A DNA stretch of 64,000 bases. It comes from Campylorhamphus procurvoides. Its lineage: Eukaryota; Chordata; Aves; Passeriformes; Dendrocolaptidae. Below are positions 12,151 through 26,500 of the stretch, in pieces (the stretch's first letter is position 1; each line of letters begins with the position of its first letter). Made by a program: the position numbers and the translations under genes. The stretch lies in the NCBI GenBank assembly GCA_013396655.1, contig WBMV01004987.1:248376-312375 (forward strand). The letters run 5' to 3'. Under the pieces are notes generated by a model, which was not told the origin of the DNA, searched no databases, and saw nothing but the letters and a program-made list of their open reading frames with translations.

Positions 12151-15100
12151 TGAATTTAATGGGAGAGGCTTTAATATACAATACTTACCCTCATGCAATG
12201 CAAAATGATCAGAAGGGTCTGAAAATGAATTTTTCATTTCACTCAGAGGCACCAGTACTGTCATTATGTGATTACAGTTCTTATTTCCAGAGAAACCTTT
12301 GGTTGCTGCATGTTTTAATAAAATGCATCTGCTAAAGTGACCTTTATCCTAACACCTGAAAATAAGGATTTATTATAACCAGTGTCCATAATCAGAGGAC
12401 ATTTTAATGTCTTTTCAGGATGTGACAGTCCTTAGATGGTTAATATTCTCAACATGACAAAATGATTCATTATTAGCTTACGAAATGCAAGGAAAGATGA
12501 CTAAAAAGATTTGTAGTTTTCTATCTGGATGAAAACACTGATGTTTGTAACAGTAATGGTATACTTGACCTCTCTTAAGATAGTCTAAATTTTAATTAAG
12601 AATTAATTTTGAACTTCACTGCCTCTTGATGGAAAATGCAAGTATTTTATCTGAAAACTAGCTTGGTATTTCCCCTACTGCTTTCATGATCTCTGTAACA
12701 AGGACATGGTAAAAAGTTGAAGGAAAGCAAAACCCAAAAAAGCTCAGATATACCAAAGAATAGGTTCTTCCTTTTCACTGCTCATCTTCTGTAGGCATAA
12801 TGGGATCTGGAAAGGGAAAAAAATCCTCCTTTTTCTGGAATTGTCTCAGTAACAATAGTGGGGTTGGTTTTTTTTGTAAATTAAAGCATTTTTTTACAGA
12901 TGCCAAGATTCAAGTTCACATTTTGATACTGTTGACCTGGAATGCTAGGTGCTAAATTAAAATTAATGGTCTCCAGCAGTTTGGTATAGTTTTCCCAGTT
13001 GGTGGGTTAGGGCATCTTATTTGCTAAGGTGGCATTTCCAACTGGCCACAAAGCATTAGATTATGTCAACATGGTGGGTGTTGTCACCATCAATGTTATT
13101 TTCACATGAAACAGGATGGCAGCTTACAGGGCGGGTTTTGCCCAGGGGTGAATTGATTTTCTCTCCTTTAGAGTGTCCCAAGACGTTTAGCTGGCAACAG
13201 TGTTTGAATTCTCTCTGATGCTATTGAATGTGCTGAATGTGGACCTGAGCTGCAGCAAACCAAGCTATTCCAGCCCTGCACTGGAACAGTGTGAATCCAC
13301 ACTGGCTGAGAACCTCGAAAACAGAGGCGTGGCCTGCTGTGAATTAGCTGCTTCGTTATTTTGACAAGATGAAGATGTCCTCAAAAAAAATGTTCATGCA
13401 TTTGGAACAGGGAAACTGGCAGAATTCCTTCTGTTACACTGCCATAATTGACTGGTCATATCTGTGGGGGAAAACATTCATTTGTCTGTCCCATACACTA
13501 CAAAGCTTGTTTGAAAAGTAGGTAAGACTAGGCAAGATTGTTGAGTAAGGTGTGTGTTTTATTTCTTCCATTACCACTCTTAGTGAACTTTAGCACATGG
13601 AAGATGGACCTTTATTAAGACCTTTCTGTGAACAAGATAGTTATTCTACCTGTACTCTTATGCTGATAATTTGAAACAAGTCAAACATTAATGAAGTAAT
13701 TTCCCAGTTTCTACCTCCACTCTTTCACTTTCTTGCCTTCAATAAATAGGTGGTGATCTCTTCCCTTGACTAATTTGACAGTTTTCATATTAAATGCAGC
13801 AAGATCTGAGTCCCTTGCTAGCTGTCAGCTAACTGGCACTTAATGCCCACCCTTTTAGAGCTTTCCTTGAACCATTTAACAGAATGCTGCATGTGATGCT
13901 GCAAGCAGCAGAGATGGGCTCCGGCCAGGCAGGAGGCTGCCCTAGATGAGTTGGATTCATGGAATGTTCTTCCATTTGTTTTATTTTATTCTTTTGCCCC
14001 TGCAGCTGAAAGCCAGCACCCAAACTGTTCCATCTATAGTATAGGGGGACATAAATAATTAGACTATATATTTAATCTTATTGGAAAATAACATGGAGGA
14101 GATTTTTACATTATATATAGCCTGCTCAGAAGTGAAGTGCAGCTCTGGAAACAAACCCACATAATTTGTGTGTGGCTTTCAATCCTAGTGATACAAATAG
14201 AGCAGCTGTAAATTAGTGGTATGCAACGCATTGCATTTGAAAGGTGCAGGACACTCAGGTAATTTTTCAGGAAAGTTTGAAATTTTGCTACTGTCACAGC
14301 ATCCTGTGGCTGCCATAACTGCAGGGGCTGACATTACAGCTAATGCTGAAGCAAGGGGTGAAACAATAGGCTTTGTAGAATAGTTGTTTCAGCTGGTTTT
14401 GGTTCTCTGCCCTGCTCCTCTGCAGAAGCTCCTGGCAGGAGGGGAGGAAATGTCTGTTCAAAACTTCCAGCCATGAGCTGGTAGAAGTGAAGATTTTCCT
14501 GGGAGAGAACAAGGCAGTGGCTTTCAAGGAAGGAGGAGCCTCTAACAAATCTGGGAATGACAAGGGGGAGCACTGGAATATTTACTTGGAAAAGGCCAAG
14601 TGAAGGCAGGAACAAGAGCTACCAGCAGTAATCTTCACAGATGTAACATATTGGGTGCTTATCCCTCAGCAGTGTGAGTGCTTAGAACTCCATAAGAAGA
14701 TTCCCAGTTTCAGCACAACAGAGCTATGGCTCCATTTGGAGAACCAAATGGTACTTTGGGGAAACACATTTTGTAGGCATTTCCTAGAATTACAATTAAT
14801 TAGTGGGAAAGATATAGCTATGGTTTGTGGGCCATTCATTGCCATATCTGTGAAAATACACTGGCTCCAATATGTACCCTGCAAAACCCTGGTGTAATTA
14901 GAATTTAATGATTTTTCCCACTTGAATTATTTGTTTCTAACTTTGTTGTTCTCTTAACTAGTCCAACTGTTTATTGTAGGCAAGGTGTAAGGCAGGACTG
15001 AGGTGATGGGTTTGCTGCCTAAATGCATATCTGGCTATGTACAGAGAGATGAATACGCTGTGAGTGCAGTTAATTTTCTTTGTGTGTCAGCAGAAGATTC

Positions 15101-17131
15101 ACCATCAAATCTCTTTCCAAACTAGAGACTGTAGAAGTTCAAGTTGCCACCTGAGCCAAGGAATAATAGATGTGAGAAGGGGTAGGAAAGTTGCTTACCT
15201 CAGGCAGCATCAGGTTTTGATTCAAGGACCACCAAATCTCTCATCCCTATGATTCTGTTTTGTCTTTTAGGTTTAGGATTTCCTTCTGCAGCACTGCCTT
15301 GTAGGACTGTAACTGCTTTTGTAGAGTTTGAATATGTAATGCAGCTGTATGAAATGCACTAAATTGCCTAGGAAACAAACAGCTTCACAAAGATATTCTG
15401 AACAGAAGTCATACTTTTGTGTCTGAGATTTTATGGGGATTTTTTTAATGCCTTGTTTTCACTTGGGGATGAGGGATCTTAGTAGTTTTGCTTCATGCAT
15501 TTTCTTTTTTTTTTCCCCTTTCCATACATAAAAGAAATATATATGCTAAACCTGAGAGTCCTGAAGGATCCTTGTCAGTGGGTAGGGCGTGAGAGTAGCA
15601 CAATAAGCTGCATTTGCTGTATTAGGGGAACATAATGTGCTGTGTAGAGCATTGCTGGGAGCTAGTCTTTGCCTGCCTGCCACTCTGCAGTTGAGTCATC
15701 TATTTTGTTCTGCAGTTTTCAAGTCCTGAAAGTATGATGTTTGTGTATTACCCTGCTTTAGTGCAGCAGTGCTTTAACAACTCAGTGACAAAGTAGGACC
15801 CCTCCTTCCGAAGGAGAGAAGAGCCAGATGGTGCCTGCCCTGAAGAGCTTACAGTCTGTTTTCTCAGCCTCCACTAGTATTTCCAGAACACTTAAAAGCA
15901 ATACTTGGTCCCACTATTGAGCAGGCAGTGTCTCCTGCCAGCAGTTCTGCCAGTTCCCCCTGTCCAGGGGGCAGGCAGCTGTGGTGGGCTTGCTCAGCCT
16001 GCCCAGATCTGTGTGTCTGGAGCTGTGCCACGAGGAGCAGCTGCCCCCAGCTCTTCCTTATGCTCTCGGCTGTGCTTCCCTCAACAGCAGCGCTCTGAGC
16101 ACCTGGGGACGACTCGTGTCCCTCAGGCCAGAGGGGACACAAGAGCAGGGTTTGCCCTCAATGCCTGCTTTCTGCAGGAATCACTTTCTGTGGACCTTGA
16201 AGTCATTCAGCTTGAGGGTATTTAAGCTTTCCTATTCTAACTAATCCATCACATCAAAACAAAAAGGAACTTCTTTCCTTTATGCAATAAATACTTTAAG
16301 TCTATTTGAAGTCATAGGGAATTAAACATCTTTTGGGGCTATGAACTAAGGTATTCACATACCACAAAAAGGATAAGAGAGGACAGTAGGGATTACATTT
16401 TACCTGCTCTGTACATAATGTTTTGCTCTCCTTTCTGTCTCTTAGAAGAACATACTGAATGTTTCAGAACTACTTGTGTTTTGTCATCATACCATGATTA
16501 AATTGTGTTTTGTTGTTTGTGGCAAAGAAAAATGCTGCCTTGGCTTGGACTAGATGTTCACATCCTGTGCTGGTTTTTTGCCGATGACAGATGTTCTTTA
16601 GTTCCCATGCTTTGCTTTTAATTGCTAAAAGTCTGCTATAGAAACAGTTAACAAAAATGGAAACCACTAGAAGCCTCCAGAAGCAATGCAGTGCTAATGG
16701 GTGGAATAGTCTGTTACTTGCTTGATTAGTTACGTTAAACAACTTGAGCTTTGGTGTTAAAAAATTCACTTAATTGTAGTAAATAATGAGGATTATAATT
16801 GAATTTGTAACCTTTTGTCTCTTGCAGAAATAGTAAGTTGTGCCAAGTTTGCTTCATACCTGCTAAATCAGTGCTGATCAATGACTGGCAACGGCCAGAC
16901 AGAATAATGTATTTGCACCTCTTAAAAACTTTAGAGGAAGGAAAGCCAATTTGAACATGCTTTGAGGATTTGAGAAAGAGTGGGAACATTCTCTGCTGTG
17001 GAGAAAAGTGGAAAGGGCTTGAAACCAAAAGTAGGCAAGTCCTAGTATGTGTTGCTTGTGCAAATTATAGAGTGGCCAATAAAGATAATTCTGAGGCCAA
17101 ATTGGTTAGTTACAGAGTGCACTGCACTTAC
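12151..17131. other. Unique non-coding sequence, no gene supported
   Basis: AT-rich in 12160-12660, then mixed. Nothing recognisable as a gene or repeat family. The GC-richer part 15900-16160 carries overlapping frames of 87-106 codons on both strands, without homology I can name. Confidence 0.55.
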
Positions 17132-17437
17132 ACCTTCCTGGGGAGGGGCAGGCCCTGATCTTTGCCCTGTGGGGAGCAGTGACAGGACCCAGGGAATGGC
17201 CTGAAGTTGTGCCAGGAGAGCTTTTTGTGGAACATCAGGAAAAGATTCTTCCCCCAGAGGGTGTTTGAGCACTGACCAGGCTCCCTAGGGCAGTGGGCAC
17301 AGCCCCAAGGCTGAGAGAGCCCAAGAAGCCTTTGAATGATCCTCTCAGGCACATGGTGTGACTCTTGGGGATGGTCCTGTGCAGGATAAAGGTTGGACTT
17401 GTGGGTCCTTTCCAACTTGGCATATTCTGTTATTCAG
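17132..17437 (+). mobile_element. CR1: CR1 LINE 3' fragment
   Basis: A CR1 retrotransposon tail of about 305 bases. Diagnostic blocks in order are 'gtgacaggacccagggaat', 'atcaggaaaagattcttcc', 'ggcacagccccaaggctga', 'ctcaggcacatggtgtgac', 'ttggggatggtcctgtgca' and the end 'gtcctttccaacttggcat' plus 'attctgtta'. The block set differs from the copies at 931 and 61590, so this is a different CR1 subfamily. Frameshifting changes are present ('gagcactgaccaggct' where ORF2 would read through), so it is not functional. Confidence 0.9.
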
Positions 17438-18639
17438 GAGCTCCTCTTAAGCTAATGAGGAGTGGGGGGCATGAGCAATTTGGATTTGTTGCCCCTGTTT
17501 TTTGAAACTTCTTTAAAAAGACTAGACAAAAAGTGGTAAAGACTCTGAAAAGTCTTGGAAGAAGGTAGAATCTTCATTGTGCAGTTGTACAAATGCATGT
17601 CCACAGAGCATGAGGTACCAGAAATTGATGGGTTTAAAAAGGTGCTGTCCAGTGCCCAAGCTGTTCTAGGGCTGTGTAGTACTGGCATCACATTTGGCAC
17701 CTTTTGTGCTGAGATCAAGGAGTGTATTTCCCATTTAAAGACATTAAATACCTGTATTCACCTACAGCATAATGAAATCTGGCCAAAATATGAAAACACT
17801 GGCTTACAGGGATCCAGAATGGGTTTGTAAGTAGCTTGCATGAAAAGATGTACTGTTTGGATATATATGTTCTGATCACATAAGTGAGGAGAAAACTTTG
17901 CCTTTAGTTTCTCTATCTCCCTTTTTCCTCCCTTACAGCTGTAGCACATGCTTACCAGCTCACATTCAGCACGACTGTTTGCATTGCCCACCTCTCCTAT
18001 GAAATGTTGCTTTGATTTCTATCTAAATAAAAGCCAAGTGTGCCCATCTGCAGAGGAGGAAAAGGCAAAAACCCCCTTAGCTTCCTCAAGTAGCTACTAA
18101 TTGCTACTCATACTAGTTTGAGGATTGCTCTGTGGGATGGAGCAGGATAATGCAAGTTCCTCTTGCCTCAGACCCCTCTGCCAGAGAACTATTTCCAGCC
18201 CAGCAGGGAGTGCAGAAAGGAAGTGTGGGAGACTCACTGCCTGCACCCTGCTGTGCTCGGGAATGATCAGCTGCTTAGAGAGGAGGCATCCAAATGAAGA
18301 TCCTAAACTGGGAACTGACCCTTGCCATGGGAGGATTAGCACTGTCCCTGAGAAGAGTAAGAGCTTCTTCTGCAGCCATTGCTATAGTAACAAGCTGTGT
18401 GGATCTTCTTTGCTGTAATTAATTGGGGAAAATTATATTCCTATGATAAAAGTGGGACCATCAAGCACATACCTAAATAGGTTTGTAGATGGTTTTCCTT
18501 ACACTAAAGCCACTGAGAGGCTGCAGCAGACATCATGAGGGAAGAGCTATGCTATTGGGAGCCCTAAGCAACAGGAGCAGCTACAGGCACAATCACTTGG
18601 TTTAATTCAGAGCTCCCCAAGTTCCCCAATTATTAACAA

Positions 18640-18715
18640 AATTTAAAGCATAAAAAACAAACAAAAAACCCACAACAAAACACCACCAGGAAAAAAACCC
18701 AACTAAAAGCCCAAA
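18640..18715. repeat. A-rich low-complexity stretch
   Basis: Nearly T- and G-free sequence made of A-runs separated by C or CC, for example 'aaaaaacaaacaaaaaaccc'. Low complexity by inspection. No unit repeats exactly, so it is not a clean microsatellite. Confidence 0.6.
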
Positions 18716-20357
18716 CCAATCAAATGAAGTCACTGTTGTCCTTGGATGTCTTTGGTAGAATCTGCATAATATATCCTGAGTCTGGGGTAGTTATTTTTGG
18801 GAAGTAATGGAGAAAGCCAAGGAAGAATTGATAATTCTTGCTATCAGAAAGACTTCGAGAAAGATGCTATGAAACATTTGATGGCAGTTGGAGATTGGGG
18901 GCATGCTAAAACTGCTTCACGTTTAGTTAAGTGCCTCAGGCAGAAATTTGTTTGCCTGGACAAACTGAACATTAGAGAGGGGGAAAAGCTATCAGCAATC
19001 CACTAGCAATATATGAAGCACTAGGAATGAATATGTCAAACCTGACTTGTAATGAATCTTCTGTGGTGCCTATGATATCTCTTTAGATGTGCTTGGTCTT
19101 GCCTGTGGTAGGAATAAACTTTCTGATGAGTACAATGAATGCCTGTGAATAAGTAAAGGCCTCATGTTGCATAGGAAATGCAGTGACAAGAAATAAATAG
19201 CTAATTCAGTCTGGTGAGATTTACCAGCTTGAGATGCAATCAGCAATTGTGTGTCATTGGAACTGGTATCCATACACCTTAAAGCAGGGTCAGAGAAGCA
19301 GTCCAGAACAGGGGCAGAAGCCAGGGAAAATGATTATACATTTTTAAGACTGAGCATATGAGCCCCAATTTTATACTGGGACCTCACCTTGGTAGGTTCT
19401 GTTTAAATGCAAAACCTAAAGAGATTTTATTCTGAAAAGGCCGCTTTGTTCATATTGTGAAATAGACCCAGTTTGTACTGCAGTATGAATGCATTTATGA
19501 TTGATTTAGCATTTACACTGTGGTCACCAAACAGGTTGAGCCCTGCTTTTACCTGCAGTTGGAAAACACAGAATAAGTGAAAATTCTGTCTAAAAAGTGT
19601 GGTGAGAAGGCAAGAAAAGCAAACAAGATGGTATAAACTACAGAAGGAAACAGTGCAGCCAGTTGGAAAGGTTGCCATGTTGGTGTGTTTTTGAAAAAGG
19701 TTTGGACCAAGTTCTGCACCCTTAATTCATGTAAGCAGTTTGTTCAGACCAGATGGTGAAAACTGCTGTGAAACTGTAATTTTTTGTTGTTCCCAAATTG
19801 TTGTGACTTTTATATTGCACCTCATGAAGGTTGTTGATATCAACAGGTGCAAGATCAGGCATAAAACTTGGACCAGTTCTTGGTAGGAGAAGCTTGAAGT
19901 GAATTATTAGAAAAATGCTTAAAAGGAAAGCAAGTAGTCTAAAACCCATAGTACTGCTATTCCTATAAAATCCTAAATCGTTAGAGAACCACAGTATTAT
20001 GAAACCTATAAACAATTAGAATAAATCAAATGTTTTTGGTTTGTTTTATATCACTTTACAATTAACTAATGCACTTTCCTGAAACCAGTTTTATGTTGTC
20101 TTAATGGCTTTGGCTAAAAAATGAGATCACCAACTAAAAGACTGTCTAACCACAAGGACCTTTAATGCACTTTTAGGAAGTGCTGCCTTGGCTCAGACTG
20201 AAAAATGCTGCTGTCCTGGGTGTGCATAGGAACACTTAGTGCACCTCTGAATGCTCCTGTTGCATAGGAGGCACAACAATGAAATGCCACAACCCAGCAT
20301 TCATTTCTGGGTTGCCAATACTTCATGACAGTTTCAGGAACAGGTTTTGGTGTTGTG

Positions 20358-20373
20358 TTTTTTTTTTTTTTTT
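20358..20373. repeat. T16 homopolymer
   Basis: Sixteen consecutive T residues read directly from the sequence, preceded by 'gttttggtgttgtg'. Confidence 0.85.
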
Positions 20374-20461
20374 AAATTCTTTTTAATAACCTGGTTCAGC
20401 AATGTCCTGAGAAGGCATTTAAGTCCCACTGAGGTGAATGCTGAAATTCTATAAATGTGAG

Positions 20462-20478
20462 ATATATATATATATATA
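20462..20478. repeat. (AT)n microsatellite
   Basis: Seventeen bases of alternating A and T between two G residues. A short dinucleotide tract likely to vary in length between individuals. Confidence 0.85.
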
Positions 20479-23100
20479 GGCTGAGGATTTGTCCCCATGG
20501 CACTTAAGATCTAGTTAGATGCTTTCCTGCATTGATACCATGGAGGACTACATCTCATTACGGTGGTGAAGACTGAATAAAATATTTCAAGGGGGTTAAA
20601 GTGAAAGTAAGAGTTGGTGATGGCTGTTCTTTATAATTTAGGGAAAAAATAGAAGCACAAGTAAACAGACCTAGCCTTCAGAGATAAAACCTTTTAATAA
20701 TTAAACTTTTATCACAGATGTTTGATATCATTAGTAAAACCTTTCTCCCCACTGGAGAAATTCAGTGGTCTATAAACAATTACAATTCAGAATCATCATT
20801 TCATTTAATAGCCTGTGGCATTGTTGTTGGGTTTTATTCACTCTGGACAGAGTACTTTTAATTAACTCATGTAGTACCTTCTTGGGTGTTGTTATAAATA
20901 GATGTAAAAGCTGGAGGTCACCGAATGCAGTCTATCCTACTGTAATGTGTTTGTTTAATTACACTTACCCTTCCTTGCTTTCCTCACTAAAACTGGATCC
21001 TGACAGCAGGTCATTCACTGGATTTCTATAGCTGAGTGTTTGTATATGGCAGGTAATAATGCAGGAATCCTTTGGTTGGAAAGGGGAATCAACAACAGAC
21101 TTTTACAGCTTACACCAATAGATATATTTTCTTTCATTTAGTTTTTGGGAAGTATATCTGATTAGCTCTTAGTATTTCTATGAAATGTGAGAAGTGGAAA
21201 CTTGTTTATTGAGTTGTCAGCAATGGGCTGTTTCCTCTTGCCTCTTTGTATGATGTCAGGTGTGCCCTGCCTTCCTGCTCTGTGGCTCAGGAGAATAACA
21301 TGAGATGGCAAGGCCACCAGGCCCTCCTCCTCAGCTTCCTCATGCCCATGAGCCTTATTTGATCTCTGATTGTTTGGAGTTTCTGGAAGCTTCTGACTGA
21401 GAACATTTCCAGGAGTTCCCTAGGAAAAGTGGAATTTTGAAGTTTGACCCATTGACTTCAGGAAACAAATATATTCTATATATAAAAACTCTGTGTGGTG
21501 TAAATTTACATAAGGAGATTACTTCACAAGTGACTTACAAGTAATATTCAGCAGGAAAAAACCAAAAGAGCTTCTTTTCAAGGAAGTCTCCATGTTCTGA
21601 GGGTGTTTAGTTGCTGAAGGTGACAGGAATGTTTAGGAGATGTGTCTGTGATCCTGCTGAGAAACCTTTTCATCCTCTGAATGTTTTGATAAGAACTGAG
21701 ATTAATTATTTCAGTCTAAAATAATTTAACTTTTATTCTAAAAAAAAAAATCATGAAACAGAATCTGGCAGGGAAAGTAATGCCTTTACTCTTAACAGTC
21801 CTGTAAGACTCTGCTAACTATTCTTTAAGCAATGTATTCCTTTTCATGTCTGTTGAACAGCTGCAGCAAGATGTCTGCATGATTTATAGGCTACCTGCTT
21901 GACAATTCTGGCATAGTTGGGTTTATACATTGTTGCTGTACCAATTTGTGAAAATATTATCAGTTGCTGAAGTTTCTGTTCTCTTTGGATTTTAATGTCA
22001 TGAACTCCTGAAAGGACGAAAAGGAATAAGATGCTGAGGGAAGCTGGAGTAGCATTGTCAAACCTGTCAGACTGACACAGTTCTATTTCCAAAAGCAGCT
22101 TAGCTTGCTTAGGTGCCGGGAGGCAAATAGGTTTCTGAAATCAGGCTCCTGAACACCTAAATCATTCTTGACAGAGTTTAAAGCTTCTGCATTTTGAATG
22201 CACTTGCATTTGGAGTAAGTCTAGTTCTTTGAACTAATCCACGTGAAGCCTCTTTGACTTCAATAGAACTTACTTTCCTATGTAATTAGACATGTAAGCA
22301 AACATTATCAAGACCAAAGTCTAATGTATCATGTGCTGCACATAAATGCTTTCTTTGGCTGTGGGGTTACCTCCTGAATTTTCATATATGTAACATTTAA
22401 TTGTAGTTAATATAAATGTAATATTGTCTGAAGCACACAGTGTTTTTTGAGGTGGCCTCTATTGAGCATAACAGAAGGTTTGATAGTCCAGTCCTCTCCT
22501 TTTTAAGGGCAGGAGGATGAACACTGTTTTATATGGTGCTCAATTCCCCACAATATTTGTGAATTGCAGAGTACCCATACCACAGACACCCTCCCCAAAC
22601 TCCCAGCAGTTTATTAGACCACGTGTAGCACCTGCCAAGCACAGCATCAGTATTACTCTTAGGACAGCTCAGACACTCTTACAGCTCCTTTTGCCCTGCA
22701 GACACCCCTGACCATGCTGGTTCTGTGGCAGTTCTGTGCAGAGCCACTTGCCTGGCTGTCCTGCACCCTTCCTAGCCTGGTGGAGCACAGGAGTGTCTAA
22801 TACATATGCACAGGGAACAAAATTAGTAGTACCTGAGATATAACGGTTCTTAAATGTAAGAGTGGTTATTAGAATGGAGATTACTTCTTGGTGATAGTCA
22901 ATAATATTCTCTAGGAAGTGGCTGAAGGAAGAGTAGGAAATAATGGCAAGCACAGAGCTGTTCTGGCTCAAAATTTAAAATAAGAGTCAACAAATACATA
23001 AATAACCAGTGCAGTGAGTTCTGCAGCATAAAATCATTTGGAAGACTTGTTTATAGCTGGGTTGACCAAGTTCATGTATTTGTGTGGTATGAGTTTTTAA

Positions 23101-23500
23101 CTGTTTGTATTTTATATTAACAGTAGGCTTTCAGTTGCATTTATTTTGAAAAGCATGAAGAAGTGTACGGAGTTACCAGCTGGTGTAACTGGGCACTCAC
23201 TGATTTTTGAAACCCTTGGTGTTTTCCACTGCTCGGTTCTGGTGGCCCCAGGGTTCCCTGTGATCCAAAACAGGATCCGTGACCCTGTGCCATCGCAGGG
23301 CTGCCTCCACCCTGGCACACATCGCCCTGGGATGGAATGGTGCCAGAGCAGGAGGCAGCTGGGCTGGGCAGGGCTGGAGGGCACGAGTGTGCCACTGGCA
23401 CCTCCAGAGTCACGCTTGGTAAATGTCCTGGTGCAAAAGTGAACCTTGGAGTGCCTGCTGGGGAGGGGAAGGAGGGAAAGCAGAGAAAGGAAGAGCCCAT
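23101..23500. other. GC-enriched non-coding segment
   Basis: Composition rises to GC-rich in 23225-23480 with a few CpGs. Overlapping frames of 90-119 codons occur on both strands, as expected from low stop density. No family recognised and no promoter element visible. Confidence 0.4.
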
Positions 23501-26500
23501 TTGTTTATTTTCTTATGTGTGCATTTCTTATTCAGTGTCTTGCTCTCTCCTTGCTGCTGTTTATGTGTCCATACTGGGTGGCAATAAGGAAACCAGTTTG
23601 ATGATTGTATAGCACAGGACTTAAAATTTTATTGTTGGGAAGATAAAACTGGGCTACACACCTGCTGTTAAACCTCAATCTTGCCTTTAAACCTTTCAGC
23701 TGATGTCAAACCTCAGCATGGTTCTATATAATCAAAAGTATTTTCCAAGAAAAACAAATCTTTCCCTTATTGAGGATGAAAGTGGGAATGTCTTTTCTAT
23801 ACTACAGACTGTTTCAACCATGCAAGTTGCTAAAACAAGTGTTTCACCCTCCAGCAGTATGAGGGGCACACTTGTCAGAGACCAGGGCTGTGTTCCAGGC
23901 AGAGCCGCTCAGGGCACACTCATATAATACTGCACAAACTACCTGAGCAGGACCTACATTTTGACTTAATGGTGACCTTGTTTAAGAAAATAAAGTGGGC
24001 AATATCCTAAATTCTATCCTGGCTTACACCTAATTGGAAAGCTCACACAGTATGATTTCTGAGTGTTTTCTTCCTCAATTAGGGAGGAATTGGAGTCTTG
24101 AGTTAATATTATTCCATATACATACACCATGTTATCACAGGTTATTCAGTTTAAAAGACAAGTCTATGTTTTTTTCATTCCCCAAAAAATAGAAATCACT
24201 TTTTATCTTCAGTATCTGGAAAACATCAGGTCAAAATGCTGACAGAAGCAAGAAAAAGTAGAACATATTTGAATTTATGTATATTTTTATTCCAGAAACA
24301 ATGTTATTCTCACTATTCTCACTTAATTGTCATTCTTCAAAGCATTGTAAGCCATTGCTTAATGAGCACAAGTCACATGATATCATATTTGTGTCTTCCT
24401 TGTGTTTTTCATGCAGAATTTACCCTTCAAATTACCTTTATTTTACCCTAATTAATTACAAGCTATTTAAGTGTTAAAGTTGACCCTTAAGGCTGTAGTT
24501 TAAAGTTTGTTTTCTTCAGAGTTTTTCTCAAGGACTCAAATGGCCACAGAGGAGGAAGAACTAAAGGTCATAAAGACACCTTAAAAAAACCCCAACTTAC
24601 TTTTAAATCTTTATCAATGCTTGTGGTAAAGTGTTTGCTGTGTTTGTGAGACTCTGCCTGTGGGTCTGTCTTTGGGTGACCCTTGGTGTCCCAGCCTTCC
24701 CATCAGGGCTGGATATCCTAAAAGAAAACATAAGGATGCAGTAAAAAATAAAGGCCAGTGAAGGAGCAAGCTGAGATGCTTTGCCACACAGAGTTGTAAC
24801 CTTTTAGATAGAGTGAACTTAAGGAAAGGATAATAGAAAAAGGATATCCTGTTTCTCCTTTCCAGACCTAGGATGGAAGATTATTTTCAAGACTGAATAT
24901 GATTTGTGCTGTGTTATTCCAGGGGTTAGAGTTCAACATTCTTTAATAGCCAAATTTTCCATTGACCTCAAAGAGAGCTTTGTAGGAGAGAGGACTGTGG
25001 GATTCAGCTCACAGTGATTTCAGTTCTTTTTTAAGGAGGAAAAGTCTTGGCTGGCTAAAATTGTGCATTCTGATGAAATACTGGTTCATCACTTACAGAG
25101 TAAATGTACTGTTGAATATTAAAGAAATGATTCAGTCTTTTAGTAGCAAAGATCTTTCAGGTTATTAAAGTAGCATTATCATTTCTGTTCTGCTGGTGTC
25201 ACAAATGAAGTTCTGCAGGATGGTCGTGACCAATTAGCAGTAGGTTGAGCCTTAAAAAGGCTCATTTTAATCACTTCTTACTCCCCAGTTCTCAGTTTTT
25301 CAGTCTTGAATGAAGGTTTGACACTCAGTAGATTATCAAATCCCTGAGTATTTCTCAGCTTTTTGAGAATACTGCTAACCAGGGTTCTTCTCAGCAGTGA
25401 AGCCTCCAAGACTGGCTATTCCTGATGTCTTAATACAGTGTTCATTTCTTATATGTGGCTTTTTACCAGTGTGTGATGCAGAGCGATATGAGTAGGTAAC
25501 TTCAGTTGGGCAGGGCCCCAGTCACATTTGGGAAAGATGCTCTTCTAGAACAAGTTTGCAGTCTAGGTAGGCCAGAAAACTTCTCTGTACCCTGGAAGGT
25601 TAATCAGCTAGAAGGGAGAAGAGGGATTAATCCAGTTAAACTGGTAGTTGAAAAACATTTATTATTAGGAGATATTAATTATTTAATAGTTTAACAATGT
25701 ACCTCTGTGGTCTAGTAATTTTTCACATACTTGTTTTAAAAAAAAATTGCTTTCCTACAAACTTAGATCATAATTAGTAGCAAATGTAGTGGCACAGATC
25801 ATTCTAAATATCAGAACAACAAAAACAAGATGAAGGTACTTGTCAGATTTCAAAATACTACTTTAATTCAGAAGAAGGGGTTTGACTGATGTACAGGGCT
25901 GTTTGCAGGGGAAGAAAGGCTATTTGTCTTGGTTTCTGAATTCAGAAATTAGCCAGGCTTCCCTCCTCTTACAGCTGTGACAAATGTTTCTTACAGCAAT
26001 GCTAGTGGGAATAACCTATTTACAGATAATGTGAAAAATGAAAGATGATAAATCATTTTTTGATGGTAGAGCTGGAGAAATTTTAAGCCAAAAATGAAAA
26101 TGGGTATTTACGATGGTTCCAAGGACGCTTTTAATAGCTGTCTGTTCCACTTTCCCCCTGCTGTCTGGTATACATGGTGCTATAAAAACATGTGGGGCTC
26201 TTTGTGATAGAAGTGTCATTCAGAATTAAGAGATTTCTGCATGGGTATGCGCATGCATGGCTCTGTGGCTGGCTGGTGGCTGGAGCATTCCTTTCCTAAC
26301 ACCTTCATCCTTTGAGGGCTTCATTGTTTGACAGGCCATATGTCCACTGGGCTGGATTTATTCAAGTGGTACCTCTTTGCCCGTGTTGATATCATACTGG
26401 TCTCTTTTATAGGTTTGTTAAAAAAGTTATAAATTTGATAAAATTTTATTCAGTTTGTTGGTTTGTTTAAATTCAATATTAACATAAACACAATCCTAGA

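Larger units (their letters stand above)
17438..23100. other. Unique non-coding sequence with simple repeats
   Basis: No gene seen. Contains a pyrimidine tract near 17905-17935, an A-rich stretch (18640-18715), a T16 run and a TA dinucleotide repeat (listed separately). Forward frames at 17555-17830 (91 codons) and 18797-19006 (69 codons) have a plausible amino-acid mix but no splice context or family I recognise. Confidence 0.55.

Noticed and set aside
12189..12355. Reverse-strand segment with an acceptor-like site and a perfect GTAAGTAT donor, first taken as an exon
   Set aside because: On re-reading, the only long open frame has an in-frame TAG right after the acceptor, so it would need a much weaker acceptor inside the segment.
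15200..15260. 'catccctatgattctg', resembling a CR1 tail
   Set aside because: Only the last few bases resemble CR1 and the preceding 'ggtcccttccaac' block is missing.
24601..24717. Reverse-strand segment with strong acceptor (gttttcttttag) and GTAAGTTG donor
   Set aside because: All three frames contain a stop codon. At most a non-coding exon, without further support.
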